In this document: positions 27,927 through 38,134 of the stretch, in pieces
How positions within the stretch are numbered: position 1 is the first letter of the stretch
How the letters are laid out: each line of letters starts with the position of its first letter
NCBI GenBank assembly: GCA_002364735.1
Contig: DEZB01000030.1
Location: forward strand, 24,279-88,278
Source of the DNA: Bacteroidales bacterium UBA3143
GTDB lineage: Bacteria; Bacteroidota; Bacteroidia; Bacteroidales; Dysgonomonadaceae
Reading direction: 5' to 3'
Length of the DNA: 64,000 nucleotides
Notes under the pieces: model-generated
What the model saw: only the letters and a program-made list of their open reading frames with translations
What the model was told of the DNA's origin: nothing
The model's database searches: none
Program-made: the position numbers and the translations under genes

Positions 27927-28007
27927 TCACATTGCTTTATAAACCCATGTTCCCAAAAAGTAGAATAATGCTAAAAACGCTATTAAAAGTAAACCTCCAA
28001 AACCCAT
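27927..28007 (-). CDS. Possible 26-aa single-span membrane micropeptide
   Basis: A short reading frame encodes MGFGGLLLIAFLALFYFLGT followed by WVYKAM and a TGA stop. Nearly the whole peptide is one hydrophobic helix, with Trp and Tyr at one end and a single Lys near the C-terminus. That is a typical single-span layout. It sits alone in the 214-bp gap between the hypothetical lipoprotein and the CE15-like gene. No Shine-Dalgarno sequence is expected in this phylum. Coding is inferred from the regular membrane-helix composition only. Confidence 0.35.
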   Translation of the reverse strand: MGFGGLLLIAFLALFYFLGTWVYKAM

Positions 28008-28086
28008 CCTATTGCACAATTGCTTATAAGTGCTTTATATATTAGAAAAACATTCTTTGTCCTGCCTTTTTTCTATTGTTCGTTTA

Positions 28087-29358
28087 TTAAAACAGTTGCG
28101 CTTTTGCCCATTTAATATATTGTTCCCAATCGAAGTCAGTAACTGCATGTTTGCCTGTACGTATATGATAAGCAGTAGTGTTTTGTATGGGTTGATTAAT
28201 GCCTGGCATCTCAATATTCTTGATACCTTCCTTATTATATAATTGATAAACAGGAGTAGCATAGTGTAAAGAAAGAAACTCTCCACGTGGATCGGCCCAT
28301 TCATCGTCTTCGGCACTGGCTACATACAGTGGACGCGGAGCAATTAATGCAAGTAGTGCGTGCTGATCTACTGGTAACTGTTCTTCATTATTACTGTATC
28401 TTTTAAAATTATCGCAAAACCAATGTGGAAAGTTATTGTTGATACGCCAAACGGTTTCGCCAAACTTGCGTTTTGAGAGTGCCGCACCTCCACAACCAGA
28501 GTTGTTGGATATAACGGCTGCAAAGCGTTGATCGGTTACACCTGCCCACAACGCTGCTTTTCCCAATCGTGAATGTCCAAACACAATCACTTTTGATGCA
28601 TCAACATCCGCATCCATTTCTAAATAATCTAAAGCACGACTCAGCCCCCAACTCCATGCTGCAATACTTCTCCATTCATTATTAGCAGGAGCTTTTTGTC
28701 CCTCAGTATAAAAAAGTGAATGAATACCATCCGTCATATCGTTTTTGTCTGGATCAACCTCACCATAATATATGGTTGCCAATCCAAAGCCAGCGTCAAT
28801 CATTTTTTCAACAGCCCAAGAGTTTGCACTTGCCCCGCGCGACTGCTCATCAAGTTGATTATTTGTAATACCATAGGAGTCGTTATTTCTTGACCAAGCA
28901 TCCGAAACAATAATCTGCGTATCGCTGGATACAGTATGGTTGCCATAGAAATTATATCCTATAAAAACAGGCGCTTTAATTACGTTTTTTGGTAGATACA
29001 GCAACACATTGAAAGAAAGTTCTTTCCCGTTTTTCTCAAATGTCAGTTCAATTTGTTTTCGTTTGGCCTTCCCTTCAATAGCATCATTACTTTGTTCAAC
29101 AATCTCGAATGAAGTTATTGCCAATTTGCCAGGTATTTCGCCATAAACATTCTGGGTGAAGAAGTCGAGTAGCTCAGGACGACGTTCATCTTCCCATTCC
29201 TTTACTGTTTTCACTTCTTTCCCATTAAATGTCTCTAAAACATTAGGCAATACAAACTGTGGGACTTTGTTTTCGTCATAATTAGGCTGGAACACAAACT
29301 GAGCAAACGAGTTGTGAATGAAAGTGGTCAACATAAATAAAACAATTATTTTTCTCAT
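28087..29358 (-). CDS. CE15-like glucuronoyl esterase family protein
   Basis: Secreted alpha/beta hydrolase, 423 aa, with a signal peptide (residues 1-19, ending HNSFA). CE15 enzymes cleave ester links between lignin and 4-O-methyl-glucuronic acid on xylan. Nucleophile Ser263 is in GHSRLGK, where the fungal-type enzymes have GCSRxGK; the His form is the bacterial clade. His404 in TGKHAVTDFDW is the likely catalytic His. The acid residue is not assigned. Family blocks: GYNFYGNH, WAVEKMIDAGFGLATIYYGEV, NNSGCGGAALSKRKFGETV and DQHALLALIAPRPLYV. Neighbour of a CE7 esterase. Confidence 0.85.
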   Translation of the reverse strand: MRKIIVLFMLTTFIHNSFAQFVFQPNYDENKVPQFVLPNVLETFNGKEVKTVKEWEDERRPELLDFFTQNVYGEIPGKLAITSFEIVEQSNDAIEGKAKRKQIELTFEKNGKELSFNVLLYLPKNVIKAPVFIGYNFYGNHTVSSDTQIIVSDAWSRNNDSYGITNNQLDEQSRGASANSWAVEKMIDAGFGLATIYYGEVDPDKNDMTDGIHSLFYTEGQKAPANNEWRSIAAWSWGLSRALDYLEMDADVDASKVIVFGHSRLGKAALWAGVTDQRFAAVISNNSGCGGAALSKRKFGETVWRINNNFPHWFCDNFKRYSNNEEQLPVDQHALLALIAPRPLYVASAEDDEWADPRGEFLSLHYATPVYQLYNKEGIKNIEMPGINQPIQNTTAYHIRTGKHAVTDFDWEQYIKWAKAQLF

Positions 29359-29751
29359 AAAGCAATTATTTAATTTAATCTAATATCTATGATAAGCGAT
29401 AAAGAGGGGTTTTATAATGAGATATAAGTATAAAATAGATGCGGAAACATACAAGCATATTTCAGTCATAAAGATACAGAATTTTAAAGATGAAACAAAT
29501 CAATTGGATTTGTTTTTTTATGTCAGCTACTAAGTTAAGTCTGAGTTTTTTGTTGCACTCAAAATTATTCTCTATCATTGCCACGGAATTTTTCTTCTTG
29601 TTAGTTGAAAATACTAATACAACAGGTTTTTTCATGAATCCATTGACCAAATCATCATTAAACTAACGAACATTTGACGATATACTTAGTGCCTGACAGG
29701 AAACTCGAAACCATGAGTCTTTAATGAGAAAACACTTAGTTTCAAAAAAAG
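29359..29751. other. Divergent intergenic region, nothing convincing
   Basis: AT-rich, 393 bp, between the CE15-like gene and the NhaC antiporter gene. A 62-codon reading frame on the minus strand has no family character and its composition looks random. No promoter with both elements was found. Confidence 0.4.
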
Positions 29752-31200
29752 ATGGAAAAACAAAATAGGAACCCAAATTTGCTTCAAGCATTTATCCCAA
29801 TATTTACAATGATAGCCTTACTGGGAGTAAGTAATATATGGTTCAATTTACGTATTGAAATTTTATTACTTATAGCAACCTTCATTTCTGGTCTTCTGGC
29901 TATTTATTTAGGGTATAGATGGGATGAAATAATTGAGTCGATCAATAATAAAATTAGTCAAACAATGCCTGCATTAATGATTTTGCTAATGGTTGGCTTT
30001 TTGATTGGAACTTGGATGATTGGGGGCACAATACCTTTTATGGTTAAATTAGGTTTGAGCATCATTCATCCAAAGTATATTATTGTAACTGCCTTTATTG
30101 TTTCTTCAATTGTCTCTATTTGCACTGGTACTTCATGGGGGTCGGTCAGTACAGTTGGAGTGGCATTAATGAGCATTGCTATTGGCATGGATGCACGCTT
30201 GGACATGGTGGCAGGAGCTATTGTTTCAGGAGCTTATTTTGGCGATAAAATGTCTCCTTTATCCGACACAACCAATTTAGCATCCATTGTAGCAGGATCT
30301 AAACTATACGAGCACATTGGTCACATGTTGTATACAACAGGGCCTTCTTTCATTTTAGCAGGTATCGTTTACATTTTTCTTGGATTTTCTATGGATACTT
30401 CTGCTGTAATTGTTACAGAAAACTCATTGCAACCAATTGCTTTAATGGATGAAATATATAAATTAAACTGGTTAATGATTTTACCAGTAGTGATTGTTAT
30501 TTGGGGCTCTATAAGTAAAAAGCCAACAATACCAGTGATGATGATTTCGGGCATTGTTGCCATTATTAATGCAATATTCATTCATGGTTTTTCGATGAAT
30601 GATGCTTTCGATTCAGCCATTATTGGTTGTAAGCCTGAAATGTTTGCAAATTTGGGGTTTCAGGCAAGTCAATTTTCAGATGAGTTAAACTTATTACTAA
30701 TGAGGGGTGGAATGATATCGATGTTGGAAACATTATTGGTTGCTTTATGTGCATTTGCTTTTGCTGGTGTAATATCTGTTTCAGGTTCACTTGAAATAGT
30801 ATTAAAATTTCTACTTCGAATGGTTACCAGTACAGGAAGTTTGATTCTAACAACAGCTATTTCATGTATAATTACGGTTGCTATAACTTCCAATGGACAA
30901 ATTTCTATTCTTCTACCTGGGGAACTATTTAAAGATACTTACCGCAAATATGGATTGAAAGCAAAGAATTTGAGTCGAACACTTGAAGATTCAGCAACTG
31001 TAATTGAACCAATTATTCCATGGACAGTTGCAGGTATGTTTATGGCCAGTACACTTGGTGTGCCCACTTTAGATTATTTACCTTGGGCTATAGTTTGCTA
31101 CACTGGCGTTATTTTTGCTGTTATTTGGGGGTATACTGGATTTGGTATTGCAAAACTTGATGAAAATAATTTAGATGAAATGCAATTAATCGTAAAATAG
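29752..31200 (+). CDS. nhaC: NhaC family Na+/H+ antiporter
   Basis: Inner-membrane cation antiporter, 482 aa, about eleven hydrophobic segments. Family signatures: GTSWGSVSTVGVALMSIA, GAYFGDKMSPLSDTTNLA, and TSNGQISILLPGELFKDTY followed by RTLEDSATVIEPIIPW. The conserved acidic residues in GDKMSPLSDT and LEDSATV are the expected ion-binding ones. Role: Na+ or organic-cation exchange for protons and pH homeostasis. It is monocistronic and converges on the Rhs gene. Confidence 0.92.
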   Translation: MEKQNRNPNLLQAFIPIFTMIALLGVSNIWFNLRIEILLLIATFISGLLAIYLGYRWDEIIESINNKISQTMPALMILLMVGFLIGTWMIGGTIPFMVKLGLSIIHPKYIIVTAFIVSSIVSICTGTSWGSVSTVGVALMSIAIGMDARLDMVAGAIVSGAYFGDKMSPLSDTTNLASIVAGSKLYEHIGHMLYTTGPSFILAGIVYIFLGFSMDTSAVIVTENSLQPIALMDEIYKLNWLMILPVVIVIWGSISKKPTIPVMMISGIVAIINAIFIHGFSMNDAFDSAIIGCKPEMFANLGFQASQFSDELNLLLMRGGMISMLETLLVALCAFAFAGVISVSGSLEIVLKFLLRMVTSTGSLILTTAISCIITVAITSNGQISILLPGELFKDTYRKYGLKAKNLSRTLEDSATVIEPIIPWTVAGMFMASTLGVPTLDYLPWAIVCYTGVIFAVIWGYTGFGIAKLDENNLDEMQLIVK

Positions 31201-31524
31201 AATTAACTGCCAATTTCTGCTTTTTAAAATGAACGAAATGAAAGAAATCGTTCCTCACACTTGACTTATTTATTTTAGTGCGACAAAGTTTTAAAAGTCA
31301 CTCCACATTATTTTAGACATTCCTAAATGTCAATTTGCAAATAACAGTTCATTATTTTTACGCTTAAATAGAAGAAGTGTAAAAAACCATATTAATAGAT
31401 CTCCAAAACATTTCTTTCAGATTATAATTCAATATATATATATATTTTTGCAGACACAAATGGCGTATAATATATTCGAATTGTTGGGGTGAATAATTTT
31501 CAAAAGAATAAACTTTCCAATGTT
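31201..31524. other. Convergent intergenic region downstream of the Rhs gene; no immunity gene seen
   Basis: 324 bp with no reading frame of useful length on the minus strand, where an Rhs immunity gene would be expected. Small dyads are present: GAACGA/TCGTTC at 31231-31253, and GACATT-CCTA-AATGTC near 31316. Either could help terminate transcription. No 41-42 bp array was detected. Confidence 0.5.
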
Positions 31525-34500
31525 TCATTTGGCTGACGGTGGTTTATAATTTGGATGATTAGTTTCTTCAGAAGTAAGTTCACTTTGAATATTCAGACCA
31601 ATAGCTGCCGCAAAGCCTACTCCTAACAGAGCATCTAATGAACGTCTACCCCAAAGTCTGGTTAGAGCCCAAGAATAAGATTGACCAGCAAATTGTCCAG
31701 GCATAAGTTGAGCACCAGTGATTCTATAAATTGGTATTGTAATATCATTAACAACTCTTTGGCCTACCTGCTCGGCAGCTTCAAAAGTTATATCACCAAA
31801 ACCACTTTTACCTTGTCCAAGTAATCTTTTAATCAAACTGAATGGACCAGTTACTTCATGAGGTTTAAAGATATTATTTACACCCCCAAATTCGAATATT
31901 GCAGAATTAGGACTCACTGTTCCTCCACCAGTTGCTCTAAGAGTTGGTAAATTGGGAGTATCCATAACGTATACACTTCCTTCTGTTTGTCCCCAGATTC
32001 TTTGGCTACTAAGTATTGCATCTCTATCTCCTTGCAATGTCCACGATGTATTTGGACGATTTGCCAAAATTCCCAATCCTCTAAATATAACACTAAATGT
32101 GCCACCTGCAACATAGTCAGTTGCAATAGATTGAGATGAAATAGGATCTACATAATCTGGAAAAATATTATTAAAACCTCCTCTAAGAATAGATCCCGTC
32201 ATCGCAGAGCTCGTTCCATACAATACAAATGTTTGAGTTGCCGTTAACGAAGCTGCCGTTGTTGTAGAACCTGCTGCAAAAATTCCTGTTCCGCCTGCTG
32301 CTAAAATAAATTCTCCACCTAATATTGCAGCTCCACCTATCACAGCACCGCCAAAAACATTTCCTAAAGTTCTTAAACTTCCCTGCCAACCTTCATATTT
32401 TTCTGGTTGTTTATATGCATCGTAAAAACTATAACCTGCACCAGCCAAAGCTCCTCCAATAACGAACACACCTATAACAAGAGGGATTATCTCACCATTT
32501 GGATCAATATTGTTTATTGGGTTTTGTGCTGCATAAACATACTGTGATGATGAATCAATATATCCTTTTGGGTCTAAACTCAGATACACTCCATTTTCAG
32601 GATTCATTAATCTCTTCTTAGATAAATAAAGTGAAGTCGTAGATAAATATCGTTGCCCTCCAAAAATAGGAGAAACACCATGTTCTGAAATTGCAATTGA
32701 TGTGCCACTTGCATTAAAAATTTGTGGTTGACCAAACGACTTATATCGGTAGCTTTCTAATAAGTTACCATTATCATCTATCAATGCAATCAGATTAAAT
32801 CTATTGTCGAAAAATGGAAAATGGGTTCCTAAATTAGAATGGTATGCTATTGGAACTCCGGTTACAGGATGCAAGGTTATTTGTCTGACTGGTGTATCTC
32901 CGTCATTCTCTTGTTCTATAAAACCTCCCAAATAATTGAAAGATCGCTCGGGTTTTCCAAACTCCTTTATTATGGAGGGTCTTCCAAAAGCATCATAATT
33001 AATTTCTGTAACAACGTCAGTTGCTGAGCTTATTCTAACAATTCTTCCTAATGCATCAGCTTCATAACTAAAAACACCATCATTGCTCAACGTCCCATCA
33101 GTATAATAAGAAAAGGTGTTAGCTGCATCACTATGGACCTGATAGCCTGGAAGGTAAGTGTAGTCTTTATCTACCGCTCCTGTTTCTAAATATTTAAGAC
33201 GTGCATCTGATTTATTATACGTAAAATTCTCCTGATGAGTTGCAGCGTGTGACACTGATTTTACTGCTGTAATTGCATTGTCATGTTCTGACTGAGTAAA
33301 GACAGTAGGAATAGCGGGAACAAACCCATCTTTTGATTGTAACAATCTATATTTACTGTCATACTCAAAGATATTAAATTTGGAGTTAGTCCCTTTAATT
33401 GCTTCTACTTGTTTCTGATTTGAAGTATTATAAAGATATTTTACTGATCCGTTTAATCCGCTCCAACTTGTTGCAATTATTGAAGATAAGCGTTTTCTTT
33501 CGTCGAAACTATTTTTAAAAAATATTTCCTCATTATAAATGGCTTCTCCTAAAAATGAAGGACCACTCAGTTGAAAGTTCGCCAACAAATTATTACCTGA
33601 TCCTAATGTTCCAGTTAATGTTTCATCAATTCTGACCAGTACACCGTTTAAGTTATGGTAAAGCTTTTCTGTTCTACCATCAGGCCATTTTTTCTCTACT
33701 TCTCCCAATGTATCATTGTACGCACATTTAATTGTTTTACCATGATTAGTTTCTTTCAATAATCTATCCTGACTATCATATATTCGTTCTACTAAATTAG
33801 AACCAACTTGAGCAGACAAAACTCTATCTAAACCATCATATGTAAAAACATGATCGTCTATTCTTACAATAGGTGTGGGAGAAACGGTATTCTTTATTTT
33901 CACTACTCGGTTAGAATTATCATACTCATACACCATTTTCACACCACTTCCTAAAGTCTCATTAACAAGTTGATTTTTACTATTGAAAGACCTTCTGCTT
34001 ATAAAACCGTTGGGTAATGATATTTTTATATTATTACCTACTGTGTCATATTGATAGTGTGATATTTGGCCCATAGGATCAATATACGAAGTTACTTTTG
34101 ACATATTATCCACTATCCATTGGTTTGCTATGTTTAATCCACCCACATCTTCAACCTCTCTAACTTTATCATTGAAAGAATTGTAAGACATTTCCTTAAT
34201 TATTCCTTGTTGATCAATCAACTTGACAAGCAAATTTCTATCATCATATTTACTAATTACTTTTGCACCGTCAGGTTCGATTAAGGCTTTTCTTCTATTC
34301 CGAGAGTCATATTCAAATTTCTTTACAAAAACAGAGACAGAATCATCCTTTTCTACATGATTAATTTCTGTTTTGATCAGATTTCCAATATTATCGTAAA
34401 AATGATGTTCTTTATTACCTAATGGATCTGTAACAGTGCTCAATCTACCTAAATTATCATATTGAATTGTTGTGATTCCTCCCCTGTTATTTATTACCTT

Positions 34501-37245
34501 TTCCATTCGGTCCATGTTGTCGTAATAATATGTGGAGGTAACATTTACGAAGTCATCAGGATTTTCACCAAATGTCTTACATGTTTCTGAAATCATTCTG
34601 CTTTTCTCATCATAAGCATAAGATTTAGATGTTAGTTGTCTGATAGTACCTGTTCCATCATCACCTATTACTTCTTCTGACTCCAATAAATCATTGAGGA
34701 GCCATTTGTTCCTTATTTCACTACCATTGGGCAAGTTAACTTTATTAATTCTTGAAAATCCGTCTAATTCATATTTCGTAATTAATTCATTCACAGTAGT
34801 TTCTTGAATCAACATTCCAGAACGATTGTAAACTCTTTTAGTAGAAAGAATTTTACCATCAACACCTTTCAGTTTCTCGTTTAGGAGTAAGCCTCTTTCA
34901 TCATATGTTCTTATGCTCTTGCTTGTATCAGGATTTATAGTTTCAATTGGAAATCCACGATAATTATTATTTACTTTTAAAACTCTCGATTCATTCGTAT
35001 TACTGCTTAACTGATACATAGTAGGATAACCTAAAACATCTCTTTCAACTTTATCAATAATATGATCTCCTGTAATTACAGTGCCATTAAAATTCCCCTT
35101 TGGACGTTTGGATGAAATTAATTTTTTATCAGAGTTATAGTGAAGGATGTATTCTGACACTGCACCATTAACTGTAGGAAGAGTTGTTTTTTCAAGTAAG
35201 CCCAGTGCATTAATCACAAGCTTTGTCACATTTCCATTTCTATCAATATGTTCCGATTCAAATCCAAAAGTGTTATATTTTATCTGTTCGTTTACATTCA
35301 ATCCATGCACATCAAATACTAACTTGATCACTCTGCTTTTTTCGTCACCTGAAGTACCATATATTAACTCATTTCTAACTCCATTTGGTAAGATTGAAGC
35401 CGTGAGTTGCCCTTTAGCATTATACTCATAAACTGTTTTAGCAGTTTGCACTGATCCGTCAGGTAAAGTAGCATTAGGTTGAATAAGCTCAATTAATTTT
35501 CCCGAATTGGATAAAGATGCAGGCGTTAAATTAAAATCATATTTAGATGTTATTGTGACACCTGTCTCATTCTTTTCCTCAATCAGAAGTTGATATAAAG
35601 GTTCGTATCTACCTCTCCATATTATCCGACTTGGTGAAGGAAATCCTGAAGCAGATGTAACTTCCTTTTGCAGAATTTTATTTCTCATTCTGGGGTCAGG
35701 ATTTATAAAATCAAATATATTGATTTCTTCACTACCATCTGGACGAGTAGTTTTTGAAGGATTTCCTTGTTCATCAAATTCATATTGCCACACAACTACT
35801 CTGTATGAATTGTCTTTTTTTAGCCTATATCTTCGATCTAATAAATCTCCCCTATAATTAAATGTATATGTCTCCAACCCAAAATCGGGATTCATTACTT
35901 CAACTCTCAATGCGGGTATATTAATAAAAAGTGAGTTGGCTGGCACCCATTGTAGTTGGGTGTACTGAAACTGATATAAATAACCCCCATAGAGTTGCTC
36001 AGTAATTCTTCCAAAACTCCATGATGAAGGGTCTTGTTCGTAAGTGTTTTCCAAATATGTATTCCCTTCAGCGTCTTCCACCCTTAGTATGTTGTGCCTT
36101 AGCACGGGTGATAACCATGACTGTTCATAATGATAAATTCGAGTTGTGCCATTTGTGTGATCTGTTGTTGCTGGAGATTTCACATACACCAACTGCATTG
36201 TTTCTTCGTTATGTTCATAAAGAAAAACCCTACCAGAATGATCGCTAACAGCAACTAAGAGACCACATTCATCATAATCAAATTTAAAAAACCGATCATC
36301 ATCATCTCTTACTTCTCTTAACTTATCTTCGGCTCCGTATTTAAAATGCAATTGATTTCCATGACGATCTTTAATCCAAATTAAAGGTATTCTTTCACCG
36401 TCAATCCAGCCCGAAGGTCTTTCAAAATGCATCAACACTCCACATTGTCCTTTTATTTCAAAGACTTGAGCTAATCCAGAAACTCTTTCTAATATTTCAA
36501 AAACACCTCTTTGAGGTTCAAACTCTACTCCATTATATTTAAATATCTCTTCATGCAGATTGCGCCACAAAGCAACATCTCCATTGTTTAATTCACGAAT
36601 AAATAAGTTAAAGTTATGATCCCAATTCCATCCAAAAGGTCCAAAGGAAGGTGTTCCACTTTTATAAAAGCGTATAAATTTGAGTGGTATTATTGTATTA
36701 GGAATTTCAAAATCTGTTTCATGTAAGTATAAAGAGCCACTGAATATATCTACTGGATCACCTGCATCTGTTTGTATTTGAGGCTGCTCATCACTAAGTG
36801 TAGCATGAGGGGTGCCTTCTGGAGGTCTTCGTGGCTCGTCGGTGGGAGAAGTTGAATCTCCATCGGCTGGATTGACATCAGGTCTTGTCCCTACTACACC
36901 CGAGGAAACAGGGTCAGGTGCCCCTTGTTGCTGAGAATCATCTCCTGAAGGAGTCTGTCCATCTATAGCTGGTGCAGTAGCAGCTGGTTGAGGCTGTATT
37001 GCACTACTGGAGTCAAAAACTATCGGACAACCTGCATCTCTTGAAGCCGTCTCGAGACTTTCAAAAAAACTTTGATCTTTTTCTCTCGGATTTGCAACAT
37101 GACTTTGTATAAATCGCACCATCTCACATGGGTTATTTGTCTCGAACCGTTGCGTGCCTCCTCTTCCATAGTCTTCTACAGTACTGTCGTCTTTCGTGAA
37201 GGAAAAACCAGGAGTATCCTGATCTAAATCATAATACCATTCCAT
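31525..37245 (-). CDS. Rhs repeat protein with variable C-terminal tip (candidate polymorphic toxin)
   Basis: Giant protein of 1906 aa from ATG 37245; an upstream in-frame ATG at 37272 adds nine residues but overlaps the preceding gene. Layout: a short N-terminal domain (to about residue 95) and a Pro/Ser/Thr-rich linker. Then comes a DUF6531 entry domain (DPVDIFSGSLYLHETDFEIP) and a long YD-repeat shell. The Rhs core follows (RYLSTTSLYLSKKRLMNPEN, then YVYAAQNPINNIDPNG). The tip is 322 residues, with two hydrophobic Gly/Ala-rich segments and then about 180 residues that may form a toxin domain. No signal peptide and no type IX sorting domain are seen. It is the last gene of a three-gene unit, 10 bp after the 290-aa gene. 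Delivery route and target are unknown. Confidence 0.85.
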   Translation of the reverse strand: MEWYYDLDQDTPGFSFTKDDSTVEDYGRGGTQRFETNNPCEMVRFIQSHVANPREKDQSFFESLETASRDAGCPIVFDSSSAIQPQPAATAPAIDGQTPSGDDSQQQGAPDPVSSGVVGTRPDVNPADGDSTSPTDEPRRPPEGTPHATLSDEQPQIQTDAGDPVDIFSGSLYLHETDFEIPNTIIPLKFIRFYKSGTPSFGPFGWNWDHNFNLFIRELNNGDVALWRNLHEEIFKYNGVEFEPQRGVFEILERVSGLAQVFEIKGQCGVLMHFERPSGWIDGERIPLIWIKDRHGNQLHFKYGAEDKLREVRDDDDRFFKFDYDECGLLVAVSDHSGRVFLYEHNEETMQLVYVKSPATTDHTNGTTRIYHYEQSWLSPVLRHNILRVEDAEGNTYLENTYEQDPSSWSFGRITEQLYGGYLYQFQYTQLQWVPANSLFINIPALRVEVMNPDFGLETYTFNYRGDLLDRRYRLKKDNSYRVVVWQYEFDEQGNPSKTTRPDGSEEINIFDFINPDPRMRNKILQKEVTSASGFPSPSRIIWRGRYEPLYQLLIEEKNETGVTITSKYDFNLTPASLSNSGKLIELIQPNATLPDGSVQTAKTVYEYNAKGQLTASILPNGVRNELIYGTSGDEKSRVIKLVFDVHGLNVNEQIKYNTFGFESEHIDRNGNVTKLVINALGLLEKTTLPTVNGAVSEYILHYNSDKKLISSKRPKGNFNGTVITGDHIIDKVERDVLGYPTMYQLSSNTNESRVLKVNNNYRGFPIETINPDTSKSIRTYDERGLLLNEKLKGVDGKILSTKRVYNRSGMLIQETTVNELITKYELDGFSRINKVNLPNGSEIRNKWLLNDLLESEEVIGDDGTGTIRQLTSKSYAYDEKSRMISETCKTFGENPDDFVNVTSTYYYDNMDRMEKVINNRGGITTIQYDNLGRLSTVTDPLGNKEHHFYDNIGNLIKTEINHVEKDDSVSVFVKKFEYDSRNRRKALIEPDGAKVISKYDDRNLLVKLIDQQGIIKEMSYNSFNDKVREVEDVGGLNIANQWIVDNMSKVTSYIDPMGQISHYQYDTVGNNIKISLPNGFISRRSFNSKNQLVNETLGSGVKMVYEYDNSNRVVKIKNTVSPTPIVRIDDHVFTYDGLDRVLSAQVGSNLVERIYDSQDRLLKETNHGKTIKCAYNDTLGEVEKKWPDGRTEKLYHNLNGVLVRIDETLTGTLGSGNNLLANFQLSGPSFLGEAIYNEEIFFKNSFDERKRLSSIIATSWSGLNGSVKYLYNTSNQKQVEAIKGTNSKFNIFEYDSKYRLLQSKDGFVPAIPTVFTQSEHDNAITAVKSVSHAATHQENFTYNKSDARLKYLETGAVDKDYTYLPGYQVHSDAANTFSYYTDGTLSNDGVFSYEADALGRIVRISSATDVVTEINYDAFGRPSIIKEFGKPERSFNYLGGFIEQENDGDTPVRQITLHPVTGVPIAYHSNLGTHFPFFDNRFNLIALIDDNGNLLESYRYKSFGQPQIFNASGTSIAISEHGVSPIFGGQRYLSTTSLYLSKKRLMNPENGVYLSLDPKGYIDSSSQYVYAAQNPINNIDPNGEIIPLVIGVFVIGGALAGAGYSFYDAYKQPEKYEGWQGSLRTLGNVFGGAVIGGAAILGGEFILAAGGTGIFAAGSTTTAASLTATQTFVLYGTSSAMTGSILRGGFNNIFPDYVDPISSQSIATDYVAGGTFSVIFRGLGILANRPNTSWTLQGDRDAILSSQRIWGQTEGSVYVMDTPNLPTLRATGGGTVSPNSAIFEFGGVNNIFKPHEVTGPFSLIKRLLGQGKSGFGDITFEAAEQVGQRVVNDITIPIYRITGAQLMPGQFAGQSYSWALTRLWGRRSLDALLGVGFAAAIGLNIQSELTSEETNHPNYKPPSAK

Positions 37246-37255
37246 CTTATTTAAT

Positions 37256-38128
37256 TTATGATATTGCCACAACTATTGCCTTTTCACCATTCCATACTAC
37301 ATCGCCCTCGTTTATATTTACAGATGGTTTATCCGATAAACAGTTTGCAGCAGACATTAAGAAACTATTTATGTCTTCATTAATTTTCTTTGATTCTGTA
37401 TCAGAAAAAACTCTCCCAATCACAGAATTAACTTTTGTAGGATTACTATTGTCTGTTATAAACCTTTCTACTAATATCAGTTCATCTTCACCAGTTATTT
37501 TATTCTTCCTACAATGAACCTCAAACGAATTATCAATCCATTCATTTCTTGTCACGATTACTTCAAAAGGTAAAAGATCATGTATCACACAAGTAATATC
37601 CGAAACCTTAGCAACATTTATATCTGGGAAAGAACATTTAATTATGTGCAACTTATTTGATGTCTCTTTTAATTCTTTGGCTGCCTCTACATCGCGTGCC
37701 ACATTTAATACAAAAGTTTCTTTGAAATTATCACTTTCAATCGAAATTTTCCATACGCTTGAAGTATGACCTTCTTTTATATTCCAAATTTCAATTGCCG
37801 AAAAGTTATCCATTTCTTTGCTTTGTAGATATTGTTCTACATATTTCAGCGCAGCAATAGCTGATTGTTCAAAAGAAAGCACCTTACATTCAAGCATCTC
37901 ATTTCTTAGTATATCTAAACCTGGATTTTGCACCGAAGAGTCTTCCTCGTGTAAAATATGTGCAGATTGATACCACAAGTCAGCATTTTCGTTTTTTGTG
38001 ACAATCTTATTTAGCATACCACGACTGATGATTCCATGATATGATATGATTGACACTATGTCAATCATACCTTTCTCATCAAGCCTGAATGATATTTTAT
38101 CAGGCCCAAAATAAAATTGAATCTTCAT
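37256..38128 (-). CDS. Hypothetical protein, Rhs-operon partner, possible degenerate kinase-like fold
   Basis: 290 aa, no signal peptide, no family recognised with confidence. Residues 113-290 resemble a shortened protein-kinase-like or aminoglycoside-phosphotransferase-like domain. EGHTSSVWKI (119-128) could be a glycine-loop strand pair. FVLNVARDVEAAKEL (139-153) resembles the beta-3 strand and following helix, but with Asn where the ATP-binding Lys would be. EGDVVWNGEKAIVVAIS (274-290) resembles the catalytic loop and the strand to DFG, but without those residues and at the very end. If real, it is a truncated pseudokinase. It lies 6 bp after the 696-aa gene and 10 bp before the Rhs gene, so it may be a chaperone, adaptor or immunity factor. 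Confidence 0.6.
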   Translation of the reverse strand: MKIQFYFGPDKISFRLDEKGMIDIVSIISYHGIISRGMLNKIVTKNENADLWYQSAHILHEEDSSVQNPGLDILRNEMLECKVLSFEQSAIAALKYVEQYLQSKEMDNFSAIEIWNIKEGHTSSVWKISIESDNFKETFVLNVARDVEAAKELKETSNKLHIIKCSFPDINVAKVSDITCVIHDLLPFEVIVTRNEWIDNSFEVHCRKNKITGEDELILVERFITDNSNPTKVNSVIGRVFSDTESKKINEDINSFLMSAANCLSDKPSVNINEGDVVWNGEKAIVVAIS

Positions 38129-38134
38129 GAGAAC

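Noticed and set aside
28035..28316. 93-codon minus-strand frame overlapping the CE15-like gene
   Set aside because: It mostly overlaps the C-terminal coding part of the CE15-like gene in another frame and lacks family features.
29462..29650. 62-codon frame between the CE15-like gene and nhaC
   Set aside because: Composition looks random, there is no promoter pair and no recognisable domain.
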